Origin: Mycobacterium sp. DL
GTDB lineage: Bacteria > Actinomycetota > Actinomycetes > Mycobacteriales > Mycobacteriaceae
Length of the DNA stretch: 64,000 nt
Assembly: GCF_039729195.1 (NCBI RefSeq)
Contig: NZ_CP155796.1
Coordinates: forward strand, 4,588,001-4,652,000
Reading direction: 5' to 3'
This document shows, piece by piece, positions 28,351-36,703 of the stretch (position 1 is the first letter of the stretch; each line of letters opens with the position of its first letter). Under the pieces are notes generated by a model. That model searched no databases. It saw nothing but the letters and a program-made list of their open reading frames with translations, and was not told the DNA's origin. Position numbers and translations under genes: made by a program.

Positions 28351-28356
28351 TAGTGT
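28351..28356 (+). promoter_or_regulatory. Candidate -10 hexamer for the secreted repeat protein
   Basis: TAGTGT in the 132-bp gap after the acyl-CoA synthetase would start transcription about 30 nt before the GTG at 28393. It leaves room for the strong AGGGGGGA ribosome site. No clear -35 was seen. Confidence 0.35.
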
Positions 28357-28392
28357 TGCTTCGGCACGATTCCTATGAGGGGGGAATTTACG

Positions 28393-31300
28393 GTGGCGAA
28401 AGCTAATTATGTGGGTCGGGTCGGTGCGCTTGCCGTTGCGCTGGGGATCGGTACCGCGGTGGTCGTTTCACCGGGGGTGGTCTGGGCGCAACCGGGCAAT
28501 GACACGTCATCTGACGGAACCGCCGACAAGGCCCGCGAGTCGTCGCAGGATGCGACTGCACGTAAGGATTCCACAGGCGATGCCGACGCTCCCCAATCGA
28601 GCGACACCGATGATTCAGACGACACCGATGATTCAGACGACACCGACGAGTCGGATGACACCGACACCGACGCCGACGCCGAGTCGGACGACACCGACAC
28701 CGACAGCGACGCCGAGTCGGACACCGACGTCGGCGACGGGTCCGTCGACATCGATGATCCGAGCGATGACGCATCCAGTGACGACGATGCCGACGCCGAG
28801 GTAGAGACGTCGAAGCCGAGGAAGCAGTCCTCCCGCGACAACTCGCCGCAAGCCCCATCTGAGCGAGTCGAGCCTTCGCCGGATGCCGAGTCCGACGACG
28901 GCGACAAGCCCGACACTGACCAGGATGCAACGGCTTCCGAGGACGCCGACGCCGAACAGCCACCCACCCGGGGCGAGGCGGAGGCGGTCATACCCGGCAC
29001 CGTCACCGAGTCGGCCGGTGTCGCGGACGAGGACGTAGCCGCTGACCTGCCTGCGACATCTGCCGCTGCTGTGGTCACCACTCTGCTCGCGCCCTTCGTG
29101 TCACCGCACGGCACCGACAGCCCCGCCGCACCGATCGAATCACCGCTGCTGTGGGCGGTTTTGGCGTTCGCGCGGCGCCAGTTCGGGCAGCAGCGAGACG
29201 AGATCAGCCAATCGGGGGCCCAGGTCGGCACCACCGAACTGGTCGAGGCCGTCGACAACGCGGCACCGGTGCCCGGTGAGGTGACCCACGGTGGCCCGGG
29301 CTTCTTCACCGGTTCGGTCAGCGGTCGGGTGACGGCGACGGACCCCGACGGCGATCGCCTCACCTTCACCGGGTCAACGACCACCGACAAGGGGCAGGTC
29401 ACGGTGCTGTCGTCGGGGCGCTTCATCTACAGCCCGACTGCCGCGGCCCGCCACGCAGCGGCGGCCGACGATGCCACCGACGCGGACAAGGTCAACACCT
29501 TCACCGTCACCATCACCGACACTGCGGGCAACACCGCGACACAGCTGGTCACTCTCGACATCTCGCCGACGAATGCGGTGCCTTTCGGCGCGCGGGCACG
29601 CGCCGGCGCGGGAAATCTGAGTACCGGTTCGGTGATCGTCACCGTGAGCGCCTTCGATTTCGACAGGGACACACTCAGTTTCACCGGAAGCCCGGCAACC
29701 GACAAGGGAACGTTGGTCGACAACGGCAACGGCACGTTCACCTACACGCCGACCGCCGCGGCACGCGAAGCCGCATCTGAGCCGGGGGCCCCGGCTGACG
29801 CCAGAACCGATACGTTGACCTTCACCGTCAGCGATGGCCATGGCGGGCTACGGACTGCGAGCGTCACTGTCGATGTCACGCCCGTCATCGAGGCGAGCGC
29901 GTCGACCCCCGGCAGGGCCGCCGGGCCGGTCATCGTCAGTTCCAACGGAACCGTGTACCAGGTTATCTACGACGTGGATCCGACGACGATGCTGCCCACC
30001 CGCACGCGCGTCAGCATTCTCGACGAGAACGGCCAGGTGCTGAGGACCACCGGCGACATCGCCGGCGCTCCGCGGGAGCAGGCACCCGCGGTGGTGCGTC
30101 CGGACGGCAGCCTGGTCCTCACGACCTACAAGGAATCCACCAATACGACGGTCATCTCGATCGTGGACGGGTTCGGCGAGGTCAAGAAGGCCGGGACGGT
30201 GATCGGCCAGGCGTCCGCACCCGTGCAGGTCACCTCGAATGGGACGGTGTTCCTGCAGACCCGGCAGTTCAGCCAGTCCGGCGATCGACTCGTCCGCCTG
30301 TCGACCACCAACGGGGTCCGGGTGTATTCCCTCGGGGTGGCGGGCGGCGCGCCGGCGATTGCGCCTGACGGCAGTGCCTACGTCGTGGCCGAGAGCCCAC
30401 TGTTCGGCATTCCCTCGCTGTTGGCGGTCGGGCCGAGCGGTAACGCTCGACGGGTGTCCCTTCCGCTGGGCGCGATGACTCCCGACGACGCGGTCATCGG
30501 TCCGGATGGCCTGGCGTACTTCATGGTCGGTCGCCAGTCGTTGTCCGGCAGCGACATGACACGGGTGTACACCTTCACCGGGACGTCGAGCACGATCCGC
30601 GAGATCCCGGGCGGGCCGGTCAGGGAGACGGTGGTGACTGCCGACGGGGTGTACCAGGCCACCTACGATGAGTCCACCGGTATGTCCTATATCTCGAGGA
30701 TCTCCTCAGACGCCATCACGACCTCGGACCCCATAGACGGTTTTGTCATCAACGCGATCACCGTCACCCCGACGGGCACGGTGTACGTGGCGCTTCGAGA
30801 CTTCAGCTCACTGATCGACCGTGTGGCGGTCGTCAGCAGTGACGGCGAGGTCGCCACCGTCGCGATCCCGGGTTCGATCGTCCTTGTCACCCCGAGTGTT
30901 CCTTCTGCCGGGGCCAGTGTCGGCAACCCGAATGCCGGCGAGAACGGCTATGTCGCCTATACCGACGGTGGCACAACGTATCTGGCGGTGCTCGACCCCG
31001 ACGGCACCATCACACGCACTGTGGCACTACCCGAGGGCGGCGTGGTCACCAACCCGGTGAGCGTGTCTCCTGACGGCGCCGTCTACCAGGTGATCCAGTT
31101 CAGGGACGCTCAGGGACGCGTCGCCTCCGAGGCGGTGCTCACGTTGTCCAATGACGCGGTGACAACAGCGCTCCCGGGATCGCCGCTGCAGCCGAACTAC
31201 GAGTCGATCGAGTTCGGCCCCGACGGCACCGCGTACCTCGTCACGGTCGAATCGGCGACGTTCACATATCACTTCCTGGGGATCGACGAGGACGGTGCCA

Positions 31301-31608
31301 CGGTCGTGACCTTGGACGCCACCGGTCCGCTGGTGCCGCAGCAGTCGAACTACGTCTTCGACCAGGCCGCCCTGGCTTTCGGTGCCGACGGCACTGCCTA
31401 CGCCACCTTGCTGGGTGCCGACGCCGGAGTGTGGGCACTGTCGCCGCAGGGCGCCACCAAGGTGCTCGACGTGGATCTCGGGCCCGGCGGCACGCTCGAG
31501 CCCGTCGCGTTCGGAACCGATGGCACGCCGTACGTGACGGTGACTCAGCGCGTCGGTGACGAGTACGTGACCACGGTGCAGACGTTCACCCCGCCGACCG
31601 TGCTCTGA
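28393..31608 (+). CDS. Large secreted protein: signal, Asp/Ser linker, cadherin-like repeats, propeller-like C-terminus
   Basis: The protein is 1071 residues. Residues 4-32 are a signal-like segment (YVGRVGALAVALGIGTAV) ending near VVWAQ. Next is a very acidic Asp/Ser/Thr tract (about 40-190), a WAVLAFARRQFGQQR motif, and two VCBS/cadherin-like repeats (ATDPDGDRLTFTGS and SAFDFDRDTLSFTGS, each ending in a FTYTP-like strand). The C-terminal 550 residues hold repeating blades with SPDGAVYQV or GPDGLAYF cores, suggesting a beta-propeller. GTG at 28393 is chosen over ATG 28375 because AGGGGGGA lies 8 nt upstream. No catalytic motif was seen; a cell-surface role is likely. Confidence 0.8.
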   Translation: MAKANYVGRVGALAVALGIGTAVVVSPGVVWAQPGNDTSSDGTADKARESSQDATARKDSTGDADAPQSSDTDDSDDTDDSDDTDESDDTDTDADAESDDTDTDSDAESDTDVGDGSVDIDDPSDDASSDDDADAEVETSKPRKQSSRDNSPQAPSERVEPSPDAESDDGDKPDTDQDATASEDADAEQPPTRGEAEAVIPGTVTESAGVADEDVAADLPATSAAAVVTTLLAPFVSPHGTDSPAAPIESPLLWAVLAFARRQFGQQRDEISQSGAQVGTTELVEAVDNAAPVPGEVTHGGPGFFTGSVSGRVTATDPDGDRLTFTGSTTTDKGQVTVLSSGRFIYSPTAAARHAAAADDATDADKVNTFTVTITDTAGNTATQLVTLDISPTNAVPFGARARAGAGNLSTGSVIVTVSAFDFDRDTLSFTGSPATDKGTLVDNGNGTFTYTPTAAAREAASEPGAPADARTDTLTFTVSDGHGGLRTASVTVDVTPVIEASASTPGRAAGPVIVSSNGTVYQVIYDVDPTTMLPTRTRVSILDENGQVLRTTGDIAGAPREQAPAVVRPDGSLVLTTYKESTNTTVISIVDGFGEVKKAGTVIGQASAPVQVTSNGTVFLQTRQFSQSGDRLVRLSTTNGVRVYSLGVAGGAPAIAPDGSAYVVAESPLFGIPSLLAVGPSGNARRVSLPLGAMTPDDAVIGPDGLAYFMVGRQSLSGSDMTRVYTFTGTSSTIREIPGGPVRETVVTADGVYQATYDESTGMSYISRISSDAITTSDPIDGFVINAITVTPTGTVYVALRDFSSLIDRVAVVSSDGEVATVAIPGSIVLVTPSVPSAGASVGNPNAGENGYVAYTDGGTTYLAVLDPDGTITRTVALPEGGVVTNPVSVSPDGAVYQVIQFRDAQGRVASEAVLTLSNDAVTTALPGSPLQPNYESIEFGPDGTAYLVTVESATFTYHFLGIDEDGATVVTLDATGPLVPQQSNYVFDQAALAFGADGTAYATLLGADAGVWALSPQGATKVLDVDLGPGGTLEPVAFGTDGTPYVTVTQRVGDEYVTTVQTFTPPTVL
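28603..28656 (+). repeat. 18-bp tandem repeats coding Asp-Thr-Asp-Asp-Ser-Asp
   Basis: Three units of GACACCGATGATTCAGAC type lie in tandem inside the secreted-protein gene and encode an acidic linker. The first two units are identical and the third is diverged. Such a tract is prone to length change between strains. Confidence 0.75.
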
Positions 31609-31611
31609 GGG

Positions 31612-32715
31612 TCACCGGAAGTCGGCGAAAAACGTTGTTACGTCCTCGATGTAGAGTTCAGGCTGCTCGAAGGCGGCGAAGTGTCCACCGCGCGGCATGT
31701 CCGTCCAGCGGGTGATGTTGTAGGTGGATTCGCACCAGGGGCGTGGCGAGCGAAGGATCTCCTTGGGGAACGACGCGACGCCGGTGGGGACTGTGACCTT
31801 CTCGCCGCCCGAGAAACTGCCGAAGCTCTCCCAGTACAGCCGAGCCGATGACGCACCGCTGGCGGTGGCCCAGTACATCATCACGTTGTCGAGCAATTCG
31901 TCCTTGGTGAGCACGTTCTCGGGATGGCCGTCGCAGTCCATCCACGACCAGAACTTCTCCACGATCCAGGCGAGCTGCCCTACCGGAGAGTCGACCAGGC
32001 CGTAGCCCAGTGTCTGCGGGCGGGTCGCCTGCTGCTTCGAGTACCCGGAATCCCACTGCTGGTAATAGCCGAGTCGCTCGAGCGCGGCGGCCTCGTCGGG
32101 TGTCGGGTCGCGCAGATCCTTCGGTCGCCGGCCGATCGGCATGTTGGTGTGGATGGCCACACAATGCGCTGCGTTGCGGCCGATCTGGGTGGTCACCGCG
32201 GCACCCCAGTCACCGCCCTGCGCACCGTAGCGGGAATACCCCAGTCGGACCATCAGCTGGTCCCATGCCTCGGCGATGTGCTCGACACCCCAACCTGTGC
32301 TCGACGGTTTGCCGGAGAAACCGTAGCCGGGAAGCGACGGGCAGACCACATCGAAACCCGCCTCGGTGAGCGGTTCGATCACCTTGTGGAACTCGACGAT
32401 CGAACCCGGCCACCCGTGCGTGATGATCAGGGGAAAGGCGGCCGGGTGCGCGGAGCGCTGATGGATGAAGTGAATGGGAAGGCCGTCGATGTCCGTGGTG
32501 AACTGGTCGAACCGGTTCAGCATGGCTTCCCTTGTGCGCCAGTCATACTCGTTGGCCCAGTACGCTGCCAACTCCTGGGTGTAGGTCAGCGGGATGCCCT
32601 GGGTCCAGTCCCCGACGCATTCGGCATCGGGCCAGCGGGTGCGCTGAAGTCGAGCAGTGAGGTCGACGAGGATCTCGTCGGAGACGGCGATTCGGAACGG
32701 CTGGATCGATGCCAT
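31612..32715 (-). CDS. Epoxide hydrolase, EHN-type alpha/beta hydrolase
   Basis: This 367-residue protein has the N-terminal epoxide-hydrolase lid (PFRIAVSDEILVDLTARL to about residue 105) and an alpha/beta-hydrolase core. The oxyanion segment is HGWPGS, the nucleophile Asp lies in GAQGGDWGAAV, and the C-terminal His is in MPRGGHFAAFEQPEL. Enzymes of this group open epoxides by an ester intermediate. It is convergent with the secreted-protein gene (3 bp between stops) and divergent from the small membrane gene. The natural epoxide is unknown. Confidence 0.9.
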   Translation of the reverse strand: MASIQPFRIAVSDEILVDLTARLQRTRWPDAECVGDWTQGIPLTYTQELAAYWANEYDWRTREAMLNRFDQFTTDIDGLPIHFIHQRSAHPAAFPLIITHGWPGSIVEFHKVIEPLTEAGFDVVCPSLPGYGFSGKPSSTGWGVEHIAEAWDQLMVRLGYSRYGAQGGDWGAAVTTQIGRNAAHCVAIHTNMPIGRRPKDLRDPTPDEAAALERLGYYQQWDSGYSKQQATRPQTLGYGLVDSPVGQLAWIVEKFWSWMDCDGHPENVLTKDELLDNVMMYWATASGASSARLYWESFGSFSGGEKVTVPTGVASFPKEILRSPRPWCESTYNITRWTDMPRGGHFAAFEQPELYIEDVTTFFADFR

Positions 32716-32726
32716 GGTTCAGTCAG

Positions 32727-32732
32727 GATAAT
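32727..32732. promoter_or_regulatory. Overlapping divergent -10 elements in a 25-bp spacer
   Basis: GATAAT reads toward the membrane gene at 32741. The complementary strand gives TATCCT 9 nt before the epoxide-hydrolase ATG. The two start points would share the same few bases, so the two promoters probably exclude each other. Confidence 0.4.
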
Positions 32733-32740
32733 CGGGAGGT

Positions 32741-33187
32741 GTGGGCACTCCGATTCTGGTCCTGATCGCCGTCACGACCCTGGTGGCGTGTATCGCGTTG
32801 GGCGGTGCGCTCTACGAGGCGGTCGTCGTCGATCCGACCTGGCCCAAGCGGCCCGGCATCGTCCAATCCCACAACGGTGGCATCTCGCGAGTGCGGTTCT
32901 GGCGACCCGTGTACGTCCTGCTCGAGATACTGCTGGTGGCGACGCTGGTCTCCACCTGGGGTGACGCTGTCGTCCGCGGGCCGCTGTGGGTGGCCCTGGC
33001 CGGCCACACGGTGATGTGGATCTGGTCGGTGATCGACCTCGGCCCGAAAGCCTCGGCGTTCGAGAAGGTGGATCCCGGCGAAGTCGACGAAGCAGCGGCG
33101 ATCCGGTGGACACGACGTAGCCTGTTGCGGCTTCCGCTGAACCTGGTGACGTGCGCGGCGATGCTGGCGGCGCTCGCCGCGGCCTGA
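32741..33187 (+). CDS. Small integral membrane protein
   Basis: This 148-residue protein has about four membrane spans: residues 2-24, 52-72, 78-98 and 128-146. A conserved-looking polar loop after span 1 carries YEAVVVDPTWPKRPGIVQ. This layout resembles DUF1772-type actinobacterial membrane proteins, but I am not certain of the family. GTG at 32741 is preceded by GGGAGG at only 1 nt, so a near-leaderless start from GATAAT is more likely. Function unknown. Confidence 0.65.
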   Translation: MGTPILVLIAVTTLVACIALGGALYEAVVVDPTWPKRPGIVQSHNGGISRVRFWRPVYVLLEILLVATLVSTWGDAVVRGPLWVALAGHTVMWIWSVIDLGPKASAFEKVDPGEVDEAAAIRWTRRSLLRLPLNLVTCAAMLAALAAA

Positions 33188-33193
33188 CGAGCG

Positions 33194-33463
33194 TCAGCGC
33201 GCGGCGAGCAGTGTGGGTTGCACGTCGGCGGTCAGGCGCTGGGGAGGTACCCCCGCGCGGACGCAGACCTGTCGAAGGTTCTCGGACGAGGATGCGGCGA
33301 ACAATCCGAAGATCACCTCGTCGCTGGGTACCGCGATGACGATGATGAGTCGCACGTCAGGTTCGGGACCGGCCGCTTCGAGTGCGGCGGTGATGTGATC
33401 GACCCACACTTGGTCGGCGTCGGCACGGAACCATTCGACGAGGTGGTGGGGCATTCCGGCCAT
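33194..33463 (-). CDS. Small DUF4242-like protein
   Basis: This 89-residue protein starts MAGMPHHLVEWF and ends EPTLL-like at VQPTLLAAR. The pattern DEVIFGLFAASSSENLRQVC followed by RAGVPPQRL resembles DUF4242 ferredoxin-like proteins, in which a small beta-alpha-beta domain reads DEDTVFCLFEA. The start is chosen at ATG 33463; an extension to 33637 would overlap the end of the LuxR gene and looks non-coding. Function unknown. Confidence 0.6.
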   Translation of the reverse strand: MAGMPHHLVEWFRADADQVWVDHITAALEAAGPEPDVRLIIVIAVPSDEVIFGLFAASSSENLRQVCVRAGVPPQRLTADVQPTLLAAR

Positions 33464-33509
33464 GCCCCAACGGTATCGGCGGGCGGCGGCCGTTGAAACA
33501 GGGGTTTCC

Positions 33510-36275
33510 CTAGTGTTGCGGGGGTTTGATCCGGCGGGCGAGTGCAGCGCGATTGGTGACACCGAGTTTGCGGTAGATGCGAGTGATGTGTTGCTCCACG
33601 GTTTTATGGCTGATGAACAGCATGGCGGCGATGTCACGGTTGGTCTTGCCGCCGCCGGCCAGTTCGGCGACCCGGCGTTCCGATTGCGTCAACTCGAGGT
33701 CGTTGTTGCGGCTCACTTTGGTACGGACCAACTCGTGTCGCGCCCGCGCAGCCCACAGCGGCGTGCCGAGGCTGTCGAACGCCTCTGCCGAGTCAGTCAA
33801 TATCGTTACTGCGGAATGGATTCGGCGTTGCCGGCGTTCGAGCTGACCGTGTAGCAGTTGGGTGCGCGCGGTCTCGAACGGCATCGGCAGCCGCTGGTGA
33901 TGCTCCATCGCCTCGACGACTACGGCGGTGGCCTGTTTGAGATCGCCGACGGCGGCCAGATGCATTGCACGACAACGTGCTCCGACTGCCAGAAGCCACG
34001 GCCGGTCCAGGCGCCGTCCATTCTTCTCCAGCGCGTCGATCAGCGGTACGGCTTCGTCGTGGCGGCCCACCGCGATCAGCGACTCGATCGCGTCCGGGAC
34101 GAAGCTCGAGGCGAAGATCTCACAGGCGCCGTCGGCGGGGTCGAGTCGGGCCAGCAGGGGCTGCATCGTGGCGAGTGCCTCGTCGTACCTGCCCAGCGAC
34201 GTGTCCAGAAAAGCCAGGGCCATCGCCGGCCACAACATCATGTACAGCGCGTTGCTCTGCAGCGCCGAGGTGATTGCTGCCATCGCCCCGTCGCGGGCCT
34301 CGTCCTCGCGGCCCTCGTAGGCGGCGATGAGTGCTCGCTGATAGGTCGCGATGATCGTCGCGTGATCGGAGCCCTGCTGCTGGCCTCGCTGCATCAACTC
34401 GGCCGCCGTCGCCGCGGCGCTCGGGTAGTCGCCCAACCACAGTTCGTCGAAGAAGCGGTGCCCCACAACCCACACCAGATCTGTTTCCGCGCCGCGTTCG
34501 AGGCAACGCCGGTGTACCTCGCCGAGTTCGAGGCGCGCCTGCTCGAGTCGGCCGGTCCACAGCTGCATCAGGGCGTGGACGGCGCTCGCGCGAAATGCGA
34601 TCGGCACATCGTTGTCCGGTGACTCGAGCTCCAGGGCGCCATGCAGTCGGACAGCATCGAATCCTTGGCCGTCGGCGCATCGCAAAGTGGTTTCCATGGC
34701 GACCGCCTGGCTGATCAGCGATGGGTCCTCGGCTGCCTCGGCGAGCCTGACCGCCTCTTCGGCGTGGCGAATCGGGATGTCCCTGCCGCCCGACATGCCC
34801 AGGGCCATCGCCAGGCCCAGATGGATCTGTGCGGCAAGACGTTCGTCACCGCTCGCGCCGGAGAGTGCGTCCGTCAGTACGTCGGCAGCCCGCCCGAAGT
34901 TGTTGCGAAACGTGAGTATTCCCGCATGGAGATGAAGCGCAGCGGCTCTGGTGGGTCCGGGTGAGTGATCGGCGAGGGTCGGTTCGAGCAGCGCCAGAGC
35001 GCGATCGGCGTCGCCGCCTTGGAGACAGTGTTTCGCGGCGCGGATTCGTCGACCTGAGGTATCCGCGCCCAGACCGATGGCCAGTTCGAGGAGTTCGGCC
35101 GCGGCCGAGGGGGCGCCACGGGCGCGGGCGGCGGTGGCGGCGTCGTCGAGCGCACTGACCACTTCGGGGTCGGCGTCGGTCGAGCTGAGGGCCAGGTGGC
35201 GGGCTTTGAGCTCGAGATTGCCTTCGACGTGGGCCAGCGCGCGGTGCATACGCCTGCGGGCCGCCGCACCGGCGGAGGTATAGGTCGCCCGGGCCAGCAG
35301 CGGATGGGTGAACCGCACCCGATTGCCCTCGATCGTGATGACGCCGTTGCGTTCCGGTGCCTCGAGCAGGTCGACAACACGCCGGGTGGTTGCGGCGGTG
35401 GCTTCAGCGATCAGATCGACCGTCGGATCGACCATGCACGCGGCGGCCAGCAGTGCCCGCTGGGTGTGCTCGTCGAAGCGCTTCGTGCGGTGGGCGATGA
35501 GATCGGCCAGCGTGGCCGGGAGGACAAGAGGTGAGTGAGGCCGCCGGTTGTCGAGTGCGCGCGCCAATTCCACGGCGTAGAGAGGATTGCCGCCGGCGGC
35601 TTCGGCGATGTGTACCAATGTCGGACGGGGCAGCGATCGACCCAACTGGCTCATCAGCACATCGTGCAGACCGGCCAAGCTCATCGGAGTCATCTGGATT
35701 CTCGACAACGCCTCCGGATGGCTGAGCTGCAACCAGTGGGTGCCCCCGGCGGTACGGCCGTCGGTGCGCTCGGTGCACAGCAATCCGACGCGGCCGTTGA
35801 GACGTCGTGCGGCAAAGGCGATCACCGCTCGGCTCGAACTGTCGAGCCACTGTGCGTCGTCGATCGCCAGTAGCACGGAACCGGTCCTGGACAACCTGTC
35901 GATCACCGCGACCACCGCTGCGGCAGCCACCCTCTGGTCGGTAAAAGGACCACCGTCTGTGTTGTCCTGGAACAGGATTCGTTTGACAGCGAGGTGCTGG
36001 ACGTCGGGCAGGGCATCGAAGACCTCGGGCTCGATGTCGGCCAGTAGATCAGCGACCGCGGCGTAGGCCAACGCCGACTCGGCCGGGCTGCCTCGCGCTG
36101 TGAGGACCCGAAACCCACGCTCGCGTGCATGGTCGAGTCCGGCCAGCCACAGTGCGGTCTTGCCGATACCCGCTGGACCGGTGATCACCAACCCCGCTGC
36201 CTGGGTCGTCGCGGCGTCGAGCAGCTTCTCGATGGCCGCCCACTCCGCAGCACGAGACACCAAACTGACCCCCAT
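33510..36275 (-). CDS. Large ATP-binding LuxR-family regulator (LAL/MalT-like)
   Basis: This 921-residue regulator has an N-terminal AAA/STAND ATPase (Walker A GPAGIGKT at residues 33-40; Walker B SVLLAIDDAQWLD), a long TPR-like helical middle, and a C-terminal LuxR helix-turn-helix (LTQSERRVAELAGGG, TNRDIAAMLFISHKTVEQHI, RIYRKLGVTNRAAL). Such proteins activate transcription after binding an inducer and ATP. ATG 36275 is taken because the fold starts at once; ATG 36287 is an alternative. It stands alone between unrelated genes, so the target is unknown; the inverted repeats at 36438-36475 upstream are candidate binding sites. Confidence 0.9.
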   Translation of the reverse strand: MGVSLVSRAAEWAAIEKLLDAATTQAAGLVITGPAGIGKTALWLAGLDHARERGFRVLTARGSPAESALAYAAVADLLADIEPEVFDALPDVQHLAVKRILFQDNTDGGPFTDQRVAAAAVVAVIDRLSRTGSVLLAIDDAQWLDSSSRAVIAFAARRLNGRVGLLCTERTDGRTAGGTHWLQLSHPEALSRIQMTPMSLAGLHDVLMSQLGRSLPRPTLVHIAEAAGGNPLYAVELARALDNRRPHSPLVLPATLADLIAHRTKRFDEHTQRALLAAACMVDPTVDLIAEATAATTRRVVDLLEAPERNGVITIEGNRVRFTHPLLARATYTSAGAAARRRMHRALAHVEGNLELKARHLALSSTDADPEVVSALDDAATAARARGAPSAAAELLELAIGLGADTSGRRIRAAKHCLQGGDADRALALLEPTLADHSPGPTRAAALHLHAGILTFRNNFGRAADVLTDALSGASGDERLAAQIHLGLAMALGMSGGRDIPIRHAEEAVRLAEAAEDPSLISQAVAMETTLRCADGQGFDAVRLHGALELESPDNDVPIAFRASAVHALMQLWTGRLEQARLELGEVHRRCLERGAETDLVWVVGHRFFDELWLGDYPSAAATAAELMQRGQQQGSDHATIIATYQRALIAAYEGREDEARDGAMAAITSALQSNALYMMLWPAMALAFLDTSLGRYDEALATMQPLLARLDPADGACEIFASSFVPDAIESLIAVGRHDEAVPLIDALEKNGRRLDRPWLLAVGARCRAMHLAAVGDLKQATAVVVEAMEHHQRLPMPFETARTQLLHGQLERRQRRIHSAVTILTDSAEAFDSLGTPLWAARARHELVRTKVSRNNDLELTQSERRVAELAGGGKTNRDIAAMLFISHKTVEQHITRIYRKLGVTNRAALARRIKPPQH

Positions 36276-36437
36276 GTGGCACATCATGACAGTCAGCGAC
36301 GGCCGCCGATGTCTCAGACGGGCAAAGCCGGGCGGGGTTGCTTGAAACGGCAATCATGTCGCGATTCATGGCACGGCGATCGGTGGTTGCTACCCCCGTG
36401 GACCCGTGGCTCATGGCGCTGCTTCCCCGGCGCCGAA

Positions 36438-36475
36438 ACTGGTTCATCCTGGCTGAACCAGTAGGGAGACCCCTA
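36438..36475. promoter_or_regulatory. Pair of inverted repeats upstream of the LuxR gene
   Basis: ACTGGTTCA-N7-TGAACCAGT (36438-36462) is a perfect 9-bp inverted repeat, unusually strong for this window. It is followed at once by TAGGG-AGAC-CCCTA (36462-36475). They lie about 165 bp upstream of the LuxR start and could be operators, perhaps for that regulator. Confidence 0.45.
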
Positions 36476-36548
36476 TCTCTTCGTGCCCCCCGCGCGGCTA
36501 GCCCGAACTGGCAAATAGCTGCGTCTGGGGGCGGGGATCACGGGGCCT

Positions 36549-36587
36549 GCAAATTATGTCGGCCGGGTGGGTGCGTTGGGTGTCGCC
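36549..36587 (+). pseudogene. Remnant of a GRVG-type secreted-protein N-terminus
   Basis: These 13 codons read ANYVGRVGALGVA. The first ten residues are identical to the signal region of the secreted protein at 28393 (codons from 28402). A stop lies in frame at 36516, no ATG or GTG precedes the block, and the similarity ends abruptly at both sides. It looks like the leftover of a deleted paralogue or a recombination scar. Confidence 0.55.
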
Positions 36588-36703
36588 AAATCCAGGTCAG
36601 CCCGGTGTCGACGAACACGACACCGGCAGCCGGATGGCCGGCACGGTCGTCTTCGCGATGACTCATCGCTGTAGTTCAATCGGTTCAGCGGTTACTGCGG
36701 CTT

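Larger units (their letters stand above)
36276..36703. other. Gene-poor stretch of 428 bp
   Basis: No credible gene is present here. The stretch holds the upstream region of the LuxR gene, two adjacent inverted repeats (36438-36475) and a 13-codon remnant of a secreted-protein signal (36549-36587). An open frame on the plus strand (36338-36661) lacks a ribosome site and overlaps the remnant in another frame. Confidence 0.6.

Noticed and set aside
28349..28359. 11-bp match CCTAGTGTTGC also found at 33509-33519
   Set aside because: One copy is in a promoter gap and the other is the end of the LuxR gene. There is no further similarity, so this is coincidence.
36338..36661. 107-residue plus-strand frame with a CxxC-x4-CxxC segment
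   Set aside because: No ribosome site or promoter pattern, unusual composition, and it overlaps the signal remnant in a different frame. The Cys motif is probably chance.
36672..36700. tRNA-like string TGTAGTTCAATCGGT
   Set aside because: Only a D-arm-like stretch is present. No acceptor pairing, anticodon arm or T-arm sequence follows.
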